From positions 1-64,000 of the forward strand of contig JAJZAN010000002.1 in the NCBI GenBank assembly GCA_021799435.1: DNA of 64,000 nt, in the 5' to 3' direction. The notes below the pieces were generated by a model. That model was not told the origin of the DNA. It made no database searches and was given only the letters and a program-made list of their open reading frames with translations. Each line of letters starts with the position of its first letter. The stretch's first letter is position 1. The DNA is from Bacillota bacterium (GTDB taxonomy: Bacteria; Bacillota; Sulfobacillia; Sulfobacillales; Sulfobacillaceae). This document shows positions 31,643-40,124 of this stretch, in pieces. Position numbers and translations under genes: made by a program.

Positions 31643-32764
31643 CTATTCGGGCAGGTAGGTCGACTGAATGCGTCCCAGCGTGTGAATCCGGTTCTCCGCC
31701 AACTGGTCGGCCGCCTCCTGCGAGGGAATGCTCTCCGCCGCCGACCGGTTCAAAATCTCGCCCACCTGTCGTCCGATCTGGCGCACCCGCCCATAGGCTC
31801 GCTCATGGTGATAGCCGCCCTGCTGGAACTCGTCCGCGACATTAACCACCCCGCCGCCGTTTATCACGTAATCGGGAACGTATACGATGTTGCGGCGCAT
31901 GAGATCCAACCCATGACGCGGTTCTTTCAGCTGATTGTTCGCCGATCCGGCCACGATTTTCACTTTCAACTGCGGAATAGTGTCGTCGTTTAAAATGGCA
32001 CCGAGAGCACAGGGAGCAAAGATATCGGCGTCGACCCCAAAAATGGCGTCGGGCTCTACCCACTCCGCGCCCAGTTCCTCAGCGCGCGCACGGCTCTCCT
32101 CGGGGTGAATGTCGGTCACGGTCAACCGAGCCCCTTCTTCCTTGAGCAGGCCCGCCAAGATGGACCCCACGTGTCCCATTCCCTGAATGGCCACATGCTT
32201 GCCTTTGAGATTGCTGCTCCCGTATACCATCTGGGCGGCGGCCTTCATGCCTTCCAGCACACCCACTGCGGTAGCGGGAGACGGGTCGCCGCTAGTCTCC
32301 TTGAGACCGCCCACAAAGCGCGTCTCGCGGGCTACTGTGGCCATGTCATCCGCATTAATGCCCACGTCTTCCGCCGTAATATACCGTCCGCCCAAACTTT
32401 CAATCAAGCGTCCGAATGCGCGCAAAAGAGCCTCGTTTTTGTCGGTTCGGCTATCGGCCCAAATGACCGACTTACCGCCCCCCAAATCCAATCCCATCGC
32501 CGCATTCTTGTATGTCATGCCGCGCGACAGGCGCAAAACGTCCGTGATGGCTTCATCCTCAGAATTGTAGGGCCACATGCGACATCCGCCGAGAGCCGGT
32601 CCTAAGGTCGTATCATGAATCCCGACCATCGCTTTCAAACCGGTGGTCTTGTCATACCAGAACACCAGTTCTTCGTGTCCGTACTTTTCCATCTCGTCAA
32701 ATATGTTCATGAATGCCTCGCTGAGCGCGAGAGTCACTCCCTTCTCTGATGTCGGGAAGACCAT
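31643..32764 (-). CDS. bcd: Leucine/Glu/Phe/Val dehydrogenase family enzyme, probably leucine dehydrogenase
   Basis: A 373-residue NAD-dependent amino-acid dehydrogenase. The catalytic region is intact: HDTTLGPALGGCRMWPY, then SRGMTYKNAAMGLDLGGGKSVIW with the two active-site lysines. The C-terminal Rossmann domain carries IQGMGHVGSILAGLL. These enzymes interconvert branched-chain amino acids and keto acids. The ATG at 32764 has a GAGGGA ribosome-binding site; the ATG at 32710 gives the N-terminus seen in relatives, so the first 18 residues are in doubt. In Bacillus, bcd lies close to spo0A, as here. Branched-chain preference is inferred. Confidence 0.9.
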   Translation of the reverse strand: MVFPTSEKGVTLALSEAFMNIFDEMEKYGHEELVFWYDKTTGLKAMVGIHDTTLGPALGGCRMWPYNSEDEAITDVLRLSRGMTYKNAAMGLDLGGGKSVIWADSRTDKNEALLRAFGRLIESLGGRYITAEDVGINADDMATVARETRFVGGLKETSGDPSPATAVGVLEGMKAAAQMVYGSSNLKGKHVAIQGMGHVGSILAGLLKEEGARLTVTDIHPEESRARAEELGAEWVEPDAIFGVDADIFAPCALGAILNDDTIPQLKVKIVAGSANNQLKEPRHGLDLMRRNIVYVPDYVINGGGVVNVADEFQQGGYHHERAYGRVRQIGRQVGEILNRSAAESIPSQEAADQLAENRIHTLGRIQSTYLPE

Positions 32765-33142
32765 CCTGACTTTCCCTCACACATCATGGCACAACCATCC
32801 CCCTGGGTAAACGTCCGGTTTTTTGCTGTCCGGTCGCCGCTCGACACCTGCCCACCGCCCCTAAATGCTGACCTTTCGTCGATGTCAGCATTTCACATCC
32901 CCCGGCAGGGCATGCGCGTCTTCGACAACATTGAACTCGTAGTCGGCACCGGCCGCACGCGGCGGTTTCGGCGCACCAGTTGCTGGTGCTGAGGTATTCG
33001 ATCCAATCGGCTTCTCCTCGACGCTCTCCGCCCCCTGCCCACACGGCATCGGTTCCGGCACGAGGGCGTTTCACGGTCGTTCTGCTCCTGCTCCCGAGCC
33101 ATGCTCCAACACCCCGGGATCGCCAAACCGACGCATTGGCAT
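32765..33142. repeat. Gene-free stretch with a perfect inverted repeat upstream of the dehydrogenase gene
   Basis: About 380 bases with no convincing gene. AAATGCTGAC (32863-32872) and GTCAGCATTT (32884-32893) form a perfect 10-base inverted repeat with an 11-base gap, about 100 bases upstream of the dehydrogenase start. It has no T-run, so an operator is more likely than a terminator. Confidence 0.45.
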
Positions 33143-33173
33143 AAAAAAAGGGCCCCCGACGGGCCCCTTTTTT
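33143..33173. terminator. Bidirectional terminator after spo0A
   Basis: A GGGCCC-rich stem with A-run on one side and T-run on the other. It immediately follows the TAA of spo0A on the minus strand. Confidence 0.85.
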
Positions 33174-33954
33174 AACTAGCTTTCATTTGCATTCGCAGCT
33201 TGTCGGCCACCATGGCGATAAACTCAGAATTGGTCGGCTTACCCCGGTCGCGGTTCACGGTATGGCCGAAAATCCCGTTAATGACGTCGACATTACCGCG
33301 CGACCAGGCCACTTCGATGGCGTGGCGAATCGCCCGCTCCACCCGGCTCGGCGTGGTCTTATATTTACTGGCAATGGCAGGATAGAGTTCTTTCGTGACA
33401 CCGCTCAGCAAATCCACCCGGTTTATCACCATCAAGATCGCTTCCCGCAGATAGAGATATCCCTTGATGTGGGCTGGGATCCCGATTTCATGGATCATGT
33501 TGGTGACTTCCACGTCTAAATGTTTCACGGGGACCAACGCCAGCTTGCCCGACGGCAGCGTGGGCTTTCGCTCTTGGGACGGCGCACCCGCCAACTGCTT
33601 AATCCGTGAGGCCAGTACGTTCAAGTTGAAGGGCTTCAAGATATAATAGTCGGCACCCAGTTCCAGGGCCTTTTGGGTCATGGTCTCCTGTCCGAAAGCG
33701 GTCAGCACAACCACCTTGGGACGGCGCTCCCACTCCATTTGGTTCATCCGTTCCAATACGCCAATGCCATCCAGATGCGGCATGATAATGTCCAACACAA
33801 TCACGTCCGGGATCTGGCGGCTCAAAAACTCCAAAACCTCCATGCCATGATTGGCGGCCCCCATCACTTCGAGGCCGTCCTCCTGCCGAACCGCCTCTTT
33901 GAGAAGTTCACAAAATTCGCGGTTGTCGTCCGCTATCAAAACCTTAATCGCCAA
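33172..33954 (-). CDS. spo0A: Sporulation master response regulator Spo0A
   Basis: A 260-residue response regulator. The receiver domain (about 1-120) has IADDN (D9 and D10), phosphoacceptor D55 in [13 protein letters not shown], and the lysine in YYILKPF. The C-terminal sigA-contacting DNA-binding domain (about 140-260) shows the invariant recognition helix [18 protein letters not shown] and the closing [15 protein letters not shown]. Phosphorylated Spo0A binds TGTCGAA boxes to launch sporulation. The start is TTG, preceded by AGGGGG at 8 bases; no ATG is available. It follows spoIVB in the same direction, the standard Firmicute order, with a terminator in the 323-base gap, so it has its own promoter. 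Confidence 0.97.
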   Translation of the reverse strand: MAIKVLIADDNREFCELLKEAVRQEDGLEVMGAANHGMEVLEFLSRQIPDVIVLDIIMPHLDGIGVLERMNQMEWERRPKVVVLTAFGQETMTQKALELGADYYILKPFNLNVLASRIKQLAGAPSQERKPTLPSGKLALVPVKHLDVEVTNMIHEIGIPAHIKGYLYLREAILMVINRVDLLSGVTKELYPAIASKYKTTPSRVERAIRHAIEVAWSRGNVDVINGIFGHTVNRDRGKPTNSEFIAMVADKLRMQMKAS

Positions 33955-34070
33955 TGTTGTAGCCCCCTGCCGTAAATATTTGGCATTTCGCTTGTCGTTA
34001 CATCACTTCTCCGATTTTCTATGATCTCCTGCTATCTATTCGTTTACGCGATGAGCAATACCCGCCGTGT

Positions 34071-34250
34071 CTCGACACGATTCGACAAAGACACGCCGAT
34101 GCGTGAAGGCCCGGGACAGCACTTAATCACCCCGAGACCTTTGGCAATCCTAACCTTTCCCCGCCTTGACGCCACTTTGTGCGGTCGGGGAGATAGGGGA
34201 TTTTGACGAACGATTCTCTGCCATCCATGAGAAATCCTTCTGCTGTCGAA
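34071..34250. promoter_or_regulatory. Cluster of Spo0A-box-like sites upstream of spo0A
   Basis: Exact matches to the 0A-box core TGNCGAA lie at 34081-34087 (minus strand, TGTCGAA), 34204-34210 (plus strand, TGACGAA) and 34244-34250 (plus strand, TGTCGAA). A near match TGTCGAG is at 34077-34071 on the minus strand. Three exact 7-mers in under 180 bases ahead of spo0A suggest autoregulation, as known in Bacillus. Confidence 0.6.
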
Positions 34251-34281
34251 CAAAACTGAAGGGCCCCCTGGGGCCCTTCAG
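34249..34281 (-). terminator. Terminator after spoIVB
   Basis: On the minus strand, CTGAAGGGCCCC pairs with GGGGCCCTTCAG, the stem starting inside the stop codon, and is followed by TTTTG. It separates spoIVB from the spo0A promoter region. Confidence 0.75.
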
Positions 34282-35558
34282 CCGATATGGGCACCGACCA
34301 TTCTGAAGCTGGGTTGGCGCTCCATCCAATATGCGTAGCAACCAAATCCCAGGGTCGGACGATTCACCAGGACATGGGTAACCGCTCCCACTAAGCGGCC
34401 GTTCTGGAGAATTGGGCTGCCGCTCATGCCCTGTACAATTCCACCCGTCTTTGCCAGTAAACTCGGATCGGTGACCCGAAACAAGAGTCCTTTGACATTC
34501 GGTGCATATTGTTGCACGGCTTTCAAAATCTCGATGTGGAACATCTCCGGGGACTGGCCATGCAGCACGGTAATAATGGTAGCCGGGCCCGGATGCACTT
34601 GGTCGGGAAGCGCAATCGGGACCTCCTTTTGAGGTCCTAAGACAGGCTGATGGTCAAGATGCCCCACGATCCCCAAAATCCCATTGTCGGCCACGGTGCC
34701 CGAAATGTTGGTGGGACCGGCCAACACCCCGACCTTCTGCCCCGGCTGGGTATCGGTAGCAGGCACCAGTCCGACGATGTCCGCCCCGATTGCACGTCCC
34801 GCCATAACACCGACCGGCCGGCGGGTTAAACCGTCGGTCATGCTGTGGCCCAAGGCCGCGTATTGGTTGGTGGCGGGATTATAAAAGCTTAGGGTTCCCA
34901 CCCCGCTGGTGCGATCTTGTACATCGAGTCCAATGTGGAATTGGTGCGTCGCGGAAGACCACACCGGTTGCACTAACCGGACTCGTTCGCTTCGCGCTCC
35001 TACAATCCGCAGAGACACGGGTCGATGGCGCGTGCCGTCCACGTTCACCCGCTGCTCCAGCACACCTACGCCGACGGCGGGAAGCCCATCAACCTGGGCA
35101 ATGACGTCGCCCCGCTCAACCCCCGCTTCCGCAGCCGGGTCCACGATCCGATTCGCCACGCGCACCGGTGCAAAATGGGTGACCACCAACCCTCGTGTTC
35201 GCACCACCACCCCCAAGGATTCGCCGCCCGGCACCACGTAGACCGGCTTCGTGACATCGACCGGCACCCCCCGCCAAGGCAGCCAGCCGAATAGGCGAAA
35301 GTGCAACAGATACTGCCCTGCCTGAGGCGCTTGAAAGTCGAGACCACTGGCGCCTCTAACCATGACGGGTTGGCTTGTCCCGTTTCGGATAGCCACCGGC
35401 AAAAATCGGGACCAATTGACAAGGACGTCCTGACCTTGCGAGACCTCAAGGCGCTCGGGAAAATAAAAAATGCGGGATGCCGGGGCCGTAGTCCCGGCGG
35501 TCATAATGCCTAAGGCCGCCACCGCGCCTGCCACCTTCTTGACCTGTGGCTTCTTCAC
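34278..35558 (-). CDS. spoIVB: SpoIVB intramembrane-signalling serine peptidase
   Basis: A 426-residue S55-family protease. A short N-terminal signal/anchor segment (about 8-28) is followed by a PDZ domain (about 120-190: RIVDPAAEAGVERGDVIAQV) and the peptidase domain (about 200-426). The catalytic serine is in GIVQGMSGSPILQNGRLVGA, and a histidine precedes it in HSMTDGLTRRPVG. Made in the forespore and secreted to the intermembrane space, it triggers pro-sigmaK processing in Bacillus. The start is GTG with a perfect AAAGGAGGTGA ribosome-binding site. It lies upstream of spo0A as in most spore formers, but an extra glycosyltransferase gene separates it from recN. Confidence 0.95.
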   Translation of the reverse strand: MKKPQVKKVAGAVAALGIMTAGTTAPASRIFYFPERLEVSQGQDVLVNWSRFLPVAIRNGTSQPVMVRGASGLDFQAPQAGQYLLHFRLFGWLPWRGVPVDVTKPVYVVPGGESLGVVVRTRGLVVTHFAPVRVANRIVDPAAEAGVERGDVIAQVDGLPAVGVGVLEQRVNVDGTRHRPVSLRIVGARSERVRLVQPVWSSATHQFHIGLDVQDRTSGVGTLSFYNPATNQYAALGHSMTDGLTRRPVGVMAGRAIGADIVGLVPATDTQPGQKVGVLAGPTNISGTVADNGILGIVGHLDHQPVLGPQKEVPIALPDQVHPGPATIITVLHGQSPEMFHIEILKAVQQYAPNVKGLLFRVTDPSLLAKTGGIVQGMSGSPILQNGRLVGAVTHVLVNRPTLGFGCYAYWMERQPSFRMVGAHIG

Positions 35559-35717
35559 GCACTCACCTCCTTTGTCCTCGGTCTTAACCTCCCCGAAATA
35601 AGAAGGCCTTCATTCCCGGGAACAAAGGTAGGTGATTACAGGCCAGGAAACCAGTTGTCGCATTTCGGCGCCACGGCCACGGCATTCGTCGGACGGCATG
35701 GTCCAACAGCAAAAACT

Positions 35718-36788
35718 TTACAGGCGCAAAATGCGGTCAACCAAATCGTCGGCGGCTCGGGGCCTTGCCCATTCTTGCTGACTTTGAATCATATGCTGTC
35801 GTCGCGACGACGCAATGTTGGTTAACTCTCTCGTTAATTCCTGCAAGTTATTGTCACCACGAACGGCCAAATCATGCATAATCAACCGGTCACGGTTGGC
35901 TTCTTCTTGTCCGGCAATCCAATGGCTGACAATCCACGGCACGTGCGACTGACACACCTCAGCCGCCGTCACGCCGCCGGGCTTTCCGACGACTAAACGA
36001 GCGTTTTTTAAAAGCGAGGGCATGTGCTCCACGTAGCCCACCACATGCACGCGTTCCGGCCAACGATGCTCGTCCAGCCTCCAGCGCAGTTGTTCATTAT
36101 GTCCGCAAATCGCTAACACCGGGTATGGAAGCTCGGCGAGTTGGCGCAAAATACGCACATACGGCCCCATGCCCAAGCCACCCCCTAATAGGACGATAGG
36201 CCCATGACGCAGTTGGCCGAAAAGCGGATTGGGTTGGTTGAATGAGGCTCGAATCGGGATCCCAACGGGCCATATTTTGTCCCGAGGAAATCCCCATCGG
36301 GCCAGATCGTCCACCTGCTCGGGCATCCACACCGAGTAGGCGTCAGCGACGGGTTCGTACCAGTAACGATGCACCGAGAGGTCTGTCAACACCCCTATGA
36401 GTTTTAAATCGGGATGCTGTTCCTTGACCCAGGACCACGCGGTAAGCGCAAACGGATGGGTGGCCACCACGATGTCGGGCCGGTGAGCCTCGTAGACCGT
36501 TGCGAGCACATCGCGGCCGGCCTCTCGCCAGGTCGAGCGATGACTCTTCCAAAAGGCCTCGGATCGATCGCCGAGCCGGAACAGTGGACCGTACACGCCC
36601 GGCAGAAAACGAATGCCGATGAAGTACAGTCGGGTTTGCAATCGCACGTTGGCTACTAAGTGATGTGAAAAATCTACGCTGGCTCCGCGCACCGCGAAGG
36701 CTTCAGCCATGGCGCGCGCCGCGATATCGTGACCGGTGCCTATAGGAAGGCTGGAAATTAGCACCCGGGTGCCCATGCCGCTATCCAC
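35718..36788 (-). CDS. MGDG-synthase/UgtP-like glycosyltransferase (GT28)
   Basis: A 356-residue GT-B glycosyltransferase. The N-terminal MGDG-synthase domain shows SLPIGTGHDIAARAMAEAF (about 11-30), the glycine-rich acceptor loop of the MGD1/UgtP branch. The C-terminal half has ARLVVGKPGGVTAAEVCQSH (about 265-284), the UDP-sugar-binding motif of the MurG/UgtP group. Such enzymes add glucose or galactose to diacylglycerol. The GTG start at 36788 overlaps recN by 8 bases and follows GGGAGG; an ATG at 36776 is the alternative. It sits between recN and spoIVB, where Bacillus has no gene. Membrane-associated at the cytoplasmic face; exact lipid unknown. Confidence 0.87.
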   Translation of the reverse strand: MDSGMGTRVLISSLPIGTGHDIAARAMAEAFAVRGASVDFSHHLVANVRLQTRLYFIGIRFLPGVYGPLFRLGDRSEAFWKSHRSTWREAGRDVLATVYEAHRPDIVVATHPFALTAWSWVKEQHPDLKLIGVLTDLSVHRYWYEPVADAYSVWMPEQVDDLARWGFPRDKIWPVGIPIRASFNQPNPLFGQLRHGPIVLLGGGLGMGPYVRILRQLAELPYPVLAICGHNEQLRWRLDEHRWPERVHVVGYVEHMPSLLKNARLVVGKPGGVTAAEVCQSHVPWIVSHWIAGQEEANRDRLIMHDLAVRGDNNLQELTRELTNIASSRRQHMIQSQQEWARPRAADDLVDRILRL

Positions 36789-38442
36789 CTTGCCGACCTC
36801 CCAATAAGCTCTGAGCGTGATTCAACGCCACCGAGTCGTCGGTACCGCTCAACATCCGGGCCACTTCCCGAACCCGGGCGTCACCGACTAGAATGGCGCT
36901 GTCGGACCGGCTCAGGTGTTCGTCCAACGTCTTCCGCACCCCGATATGATGGTCTGCGCGAGCCGCCACCACTGGCTGATGACTCACCACCAGCACCTGC
37001 GTCCTCCGGCCCAGTGATTGCAGCAGTTCTCCCACTCGGTCGGCACTGGCACCACCCAACCCCTGGTCGACCTCGTCAAACACGTAAATAATCCCCTCAT
37101 CCGACTGCCCGACGACCGCCAGTGCCAAGGCAACCCGCGCCAGCTCACCGCCGGAAGCCACCTTGGCCAAGGGTTTCAATGCTTGTCCCTGGTTAGCCGA
37201 AAAGAGCACCTCGAGGGTGTCCATCCCATGGGCCGCGGCTTCTCCACTCCGGTGTTCAACAGCCACCACTCCGGTTGGCATCTCCATGTCGCGGATGGCC
37301 TCCGTTAAGGCCTGGCTGGCCTGGGATAACAGGCGCTGACGCGCTTGCGAGAGACCATCTGCCGCCTGCTCGTACTGATGACGCGCCTCCTCGGCACTCC
37401 GCCGGGCACGCTCCCGCTCCCAATCGACGTTCTCGAGCTGCTCAATCTCCTGCTTCAGCGCCTCCACGTAGGACAGCACGTTCTCCAGTTCCGGACCATG
37501 CCGCCGTTTAACCCGGCTGAGCACGTCAGCGCGGGTCTCCAATTCCTCCAAGCGCCGGGGATCGAGGTCCAGATTGGCCATCCACGTCGATACTGCCACC
37601 CGCGCCTCTGTCATGGTGTCCACCGCTCCTTGCATGCTGCGCACCAGATCTCCCAAGGCTTCATCATAGCGAGCTAGATTGTCCGCCAGCTTCAATGCCT
37701 CGTCCATGCCTGCCAGGATTCCTGGCTGATAGTCCGTCCCCTCCAACGCCTGATACAACGCCTGGCTCGTTTCCATCAGATGCCTTCCGGCCCGTAGTCG
37801 AGCCAACTCTTGAGAGATGGCGGCGTCCTCTCCGGCCTGAAGATTCAACGCCTCCAGCTCAGCTAAAAGTCCGCGCTTTTCCGCCAATCCCTCTGGCGCC
37901 ACGCTCAACGCGTTCAAGTCCTCAAGCCTCTCTTCCGCATCCCGCCATGCAGCAAAGCGCTGTCCAACCGTCCGACGCTGCTCGTTCAACCCGCCATACT
38001 CATCGACCCAGTCGAGGATGTATTGAGGCCGGGCGGCTCGTCCCAACTGGTTTTGTCCTACGTATTCCACCAGGGCATCGCCTACCGTGCGAACGGCCTG
38101 GCTTGGCACCAACTGCCCCTGCGCGCGATAGGTTGAACGGCCATCGCGGGACGCTTGCCGCTCCACAATCAGTACGGAGTCGGGCTCAATGCCATAGGGC
38201 TCCAGGTGCGCCCAGCGCGCATCATCCGGCGCCCACTGCAGCGCCGCGCGGATAGTCAGATTATCCCCCCAAGGGCCAATCCGCTCTGGGGACAGGCGCG
38301 CCCCGAATAATGCCGCCAAGCTCTCCAAGACCATCGACTTGCCGGACCCCGACTCCCCCGTCAACACGTTAAGACCCGGGGCAAAGGTGAGCCGGGTCTT
38401 CTTGAACAGGGCAAAATTCTCGATGTTCAGTTCGGCAATCAT
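36781..38442 (-). CDS. recN: DNA repair ATPase RecN
   Basis: A 553-residue SMC-like ATPase acting early in double-strand-break repair. The N-terminal Walker A is in GESGSGKSMVLESLAALFG (about 29-47). A long coiled-coil region (about 150-400) follows, and the C-terminal ABC half carries SGGELARVALALAV, then IYVFDEVDQGLGGASADRV as Walker B. The ATG at 38442 gives the family start IAELNIENFALF. It follows nadK with a 19-base gap and overlaps the glycosyltransferase downstream by 8 bases, so these are co-transcribed. Complete, with no missing motif. Confidence 0.96.
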   Translation of the reverse strand: MIAELNIENFALFKKTRLTFAPGLNVLTGESGSGKSMVLESLAALFGARLSPERIGPWGDNLTIRAALQWAPDDARWAHLEPYGIEPDSVLIVERQASRDGRSTYRAQGQLVPSQAVRTVGDALVEYVGQNQLGRAARPQYILDWVDEYGGLNEQRRTVGQRFAAWRDAEERLEDLNALSVAPEGLAEKRGLLAELEALNLQAGEDAAISQELARLRAGRHLMETSQALYQALEGTDYQPGILAGMDEALKLADNLARYDEALGDLVRSMQGAVDTMTEARVAVSTWMANLDLDPRRLEELETRADVLSRVKRRHGPELENVLSYVEALKQEIEQLENVDWERERARRSAEEARHQYEQAADGLSQARQRLLSQASQALTEAIRDMEMPTGVVAVEHRSGEAAAHGMDTLEVLFSANQGQALKPLAKVASGGELARVALALAVVGQSDEGIIYVFDEVDQGLGGASADRVGELLQSLGRRTQVLVVSHQPVVAARADHHIGVRKTLDEHLSRSDSAILVGDARVREVARMLSGTDDSVALNHAQSLLGGRQGG

Positions 38443-38461
38443 ACCCCACCCCGCCTCGAAT

Positions 38462-39316
38462 TTAGTGACCCTTTCGCCAACCACGCAACACGTGAAAGAA
38501 GCTCCAACCGGGCCGCCGGACCAAGCGAATCGTTGTGGGTGATGCCACGACGATTACTTCATCGCCATCTTCCAGGGGGTGCACTTCTTGACCGTCAATG
38601 GTCACCAAGGTGTCGCGATGGATGGTGCGAATGCGGATGCGTACCTCCTGGTGCCGGCTTAACACGATGGAACGATCAAAAAAGGAGTGGGGACAAATGG
38701 GGGTCAGCACCATGACGTCCAAGTCCGGTGTCAATATGGGTCCGCCGGCAGACAACGAGTAGGCCGTCGATCCGGTGGGCGTGGCGATAATCAGGCCGTC
38801 AGCCGGGTATGTCGCCACATACGCATTATCAACAAACGTTTCCAAGTTAATCAGCCGCGCGAACGGGCCTTTGGCCACCACAACATCATTCATGGCCTCG
38901 AACTCAGCCAGCGTCTGCCCTTCTCGGATTACTTGGGCACGGAGCAGGTGGCGCCGGTCCAGCACGTACTCGCCGCGCAGCACAGCGGCCAATGATGCGT
39001 ATAGCTCCGGCACCTCCACCTCGGTCAAAAACCCCAGGTGTCCCAGATTCACCCCCAGAATGGGCACATCCAGCGGTGCTAGCTGCTTCGCGGCCCGAAG
39101 CAGCGTGCCATCGCCCCCCAACACCACTGTGCAGGCGAATTCCATCTTGGTCAGCTCGTCCCAGTACCGCCCGGCGTCAGGCAGTCCCACGGCATCAGCC
39201 AAGTCATCCGGCATGATTAGATTGACTCCCTGCGCCGACAGCCATTCGTTCATCCTCAGCACCAAGCCCCGCACCTGATCCTTTTCCGGGTTGGGCCACA
39301 CCAAAATGTCAGCCAT
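38462..39316 (-). CDS. nadK: NAD kinase
   Basis: A 284-residue NAD/ATP-NAD kinase that makes NADP. Characteristic motifs are VVLGGDGTLLRAAKQL (GGDGT), LGVNLGHLGFLTE, and ATPTGSTAYSLSAGGPI, which forms the NAD and phosphate sites. The ATG at 39316 follows GGGGGAG. It overlaps tlyA by 8 bases upstream and recN follows. In Bacillus the gene between tlyA (yqxC) and recN is the arginine repressor ahrC, which is absent here; in other Firmicutes ppnK holds this place. Confident call. Confidence 0.95.
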   Translation of the reverse strand: MADILVWPNPEKDQVRGLVLRMNEWLSAQGVNLIMPDDLADAVGLPDAGRYWDELTKMEFACTVVLGGDGTLLRAAKQLAPLDVPILGVNLGHLGFLTEVEVPELYASLAAVLRGEYVLDRRHLLRAQVIREGQTLAEFEAMNDVVVAKGPFARLINLETFVDNAYVATYPADGLIIATPTGSTAYSLSAGGPILTPDLDVMVLTPICPHSFFDRSIVLSRHQEVRIRIRTIHRDTLVTIDGQEVHPLEDGDEVIVVASPTTIRLVRRPGWSFFHVLRGWRKGH

Positions 39317-40124
39317 TCGACTCCCCCATCTGCCAGGCCCCTTGCACGACCGAATCCACATCAATGTCCGCCCGGTCACCGTCGTCTATGGCCAAATACA
39401 TTAGAAATTCAATATTTCCTTCAGGACCCCGGATAGGAGACCACGTCAGTCCCCGCACCCCGTATCCCAGCGCTTCAGCTTCCCCCATCACCCGTGTCAG
39501 CACCTCGGCATGCAATCCGGGCTCTCGCACGACGCCTCCCTTGCCGACCTTCCCAGGCCCGGCCTCAAATTGCGGCTTAACGAGCGCCAACACCACACCC
39601 CTGGCTGTCAAGAGTGGAGCCAACGGAGCCAGAAGCAACTTCAGCCCAATAAAAGAAGCATCAATGGAAGCGCCGTCCAACCTCCCGTCCATACCCAAGG
39701 TCTCGGCGGTCAAGTAGCGTGCGTTGGTTCTTTCCAGCACCGTGACGCGGGCGTCCTGACGGAGACTCCAATCCAGTTGGCCGTATCCCACATCAACGGC
39801 ATAAACATGGGCGGCGCCCGCCTTGAGCCAGCAATCCGTAAATCCGCCTGTGGAGGCCCCGATATCGGCTACCGACCAGCCCTGGGGCTCCACGTGGAAT
39901 GCCTCCAACGCCCGCTGCAGTTTGAAACCGCCGCGACTCACAAAGGGCAGCGTTTCGAGTAGATGCACCTGGTCGCTCTCTTCCACCATGAACCCGCTTT
40001 TGGTCTCTACCCGTCCATTGACCTCGACATGCTTGGCCATAATCAAGGCTTGGGCACGACTGCGAGTCGACACCAGTCCGCTCTCCACCAGAAACACATC
40101 CAAACGCCGCTTCACAGAAGTCAC
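39309..40124 (-). CDS. tlyA: TlyA-family 16S/23S rRNA 2'-O-methyltransferase / hemolysin-like protein
   Basis: A 271-residue protein with an N-terminal S4 RNA-binding domain (about 3-62: RRLDVFLVESGLVSTRSRAQ) and an FtsJ-like methyltransferase domain (about 65-260) with SAM motif DIGASTGGFTDCWLKAG and the acidic AVDVGYGQLDW. Mycobacterial TlyA methylates C1409/C1920 of rRNA; the spore-former homologue (YqxC) is less well characterised. The start is GTG at 40124, overlapping the dxs stop by 4 bases (GTGA); a second GTG at 40115 is possible. An open extension of 57 codons upstream inside dxs is rejected. Confidence 0.93.
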   Translation of the reverse strand: MTSVKRRLDVFLVESGLVSTRSRAQALIMAKHVEVNGRVETKSGFMVEESDQVHLLETLPFVSRGGFKLQRALEAFHVEPQGWSVADIGASTGGFTDCWLKAGAAHVYAVDVGYGQLDWSLRQDARVTVLERTNARYLTAETLGMDGRLDGASIDASFIGLKLLLAPLAPLLTARGVVLALVKPQFEAGPGKVGKGGVVREPGLHAEVLTRVMGEAEALGYGVRGLTWSPIRGPEGNIEFLMYLAIDDGDRADIDVDSVVQGAWQMGESNG

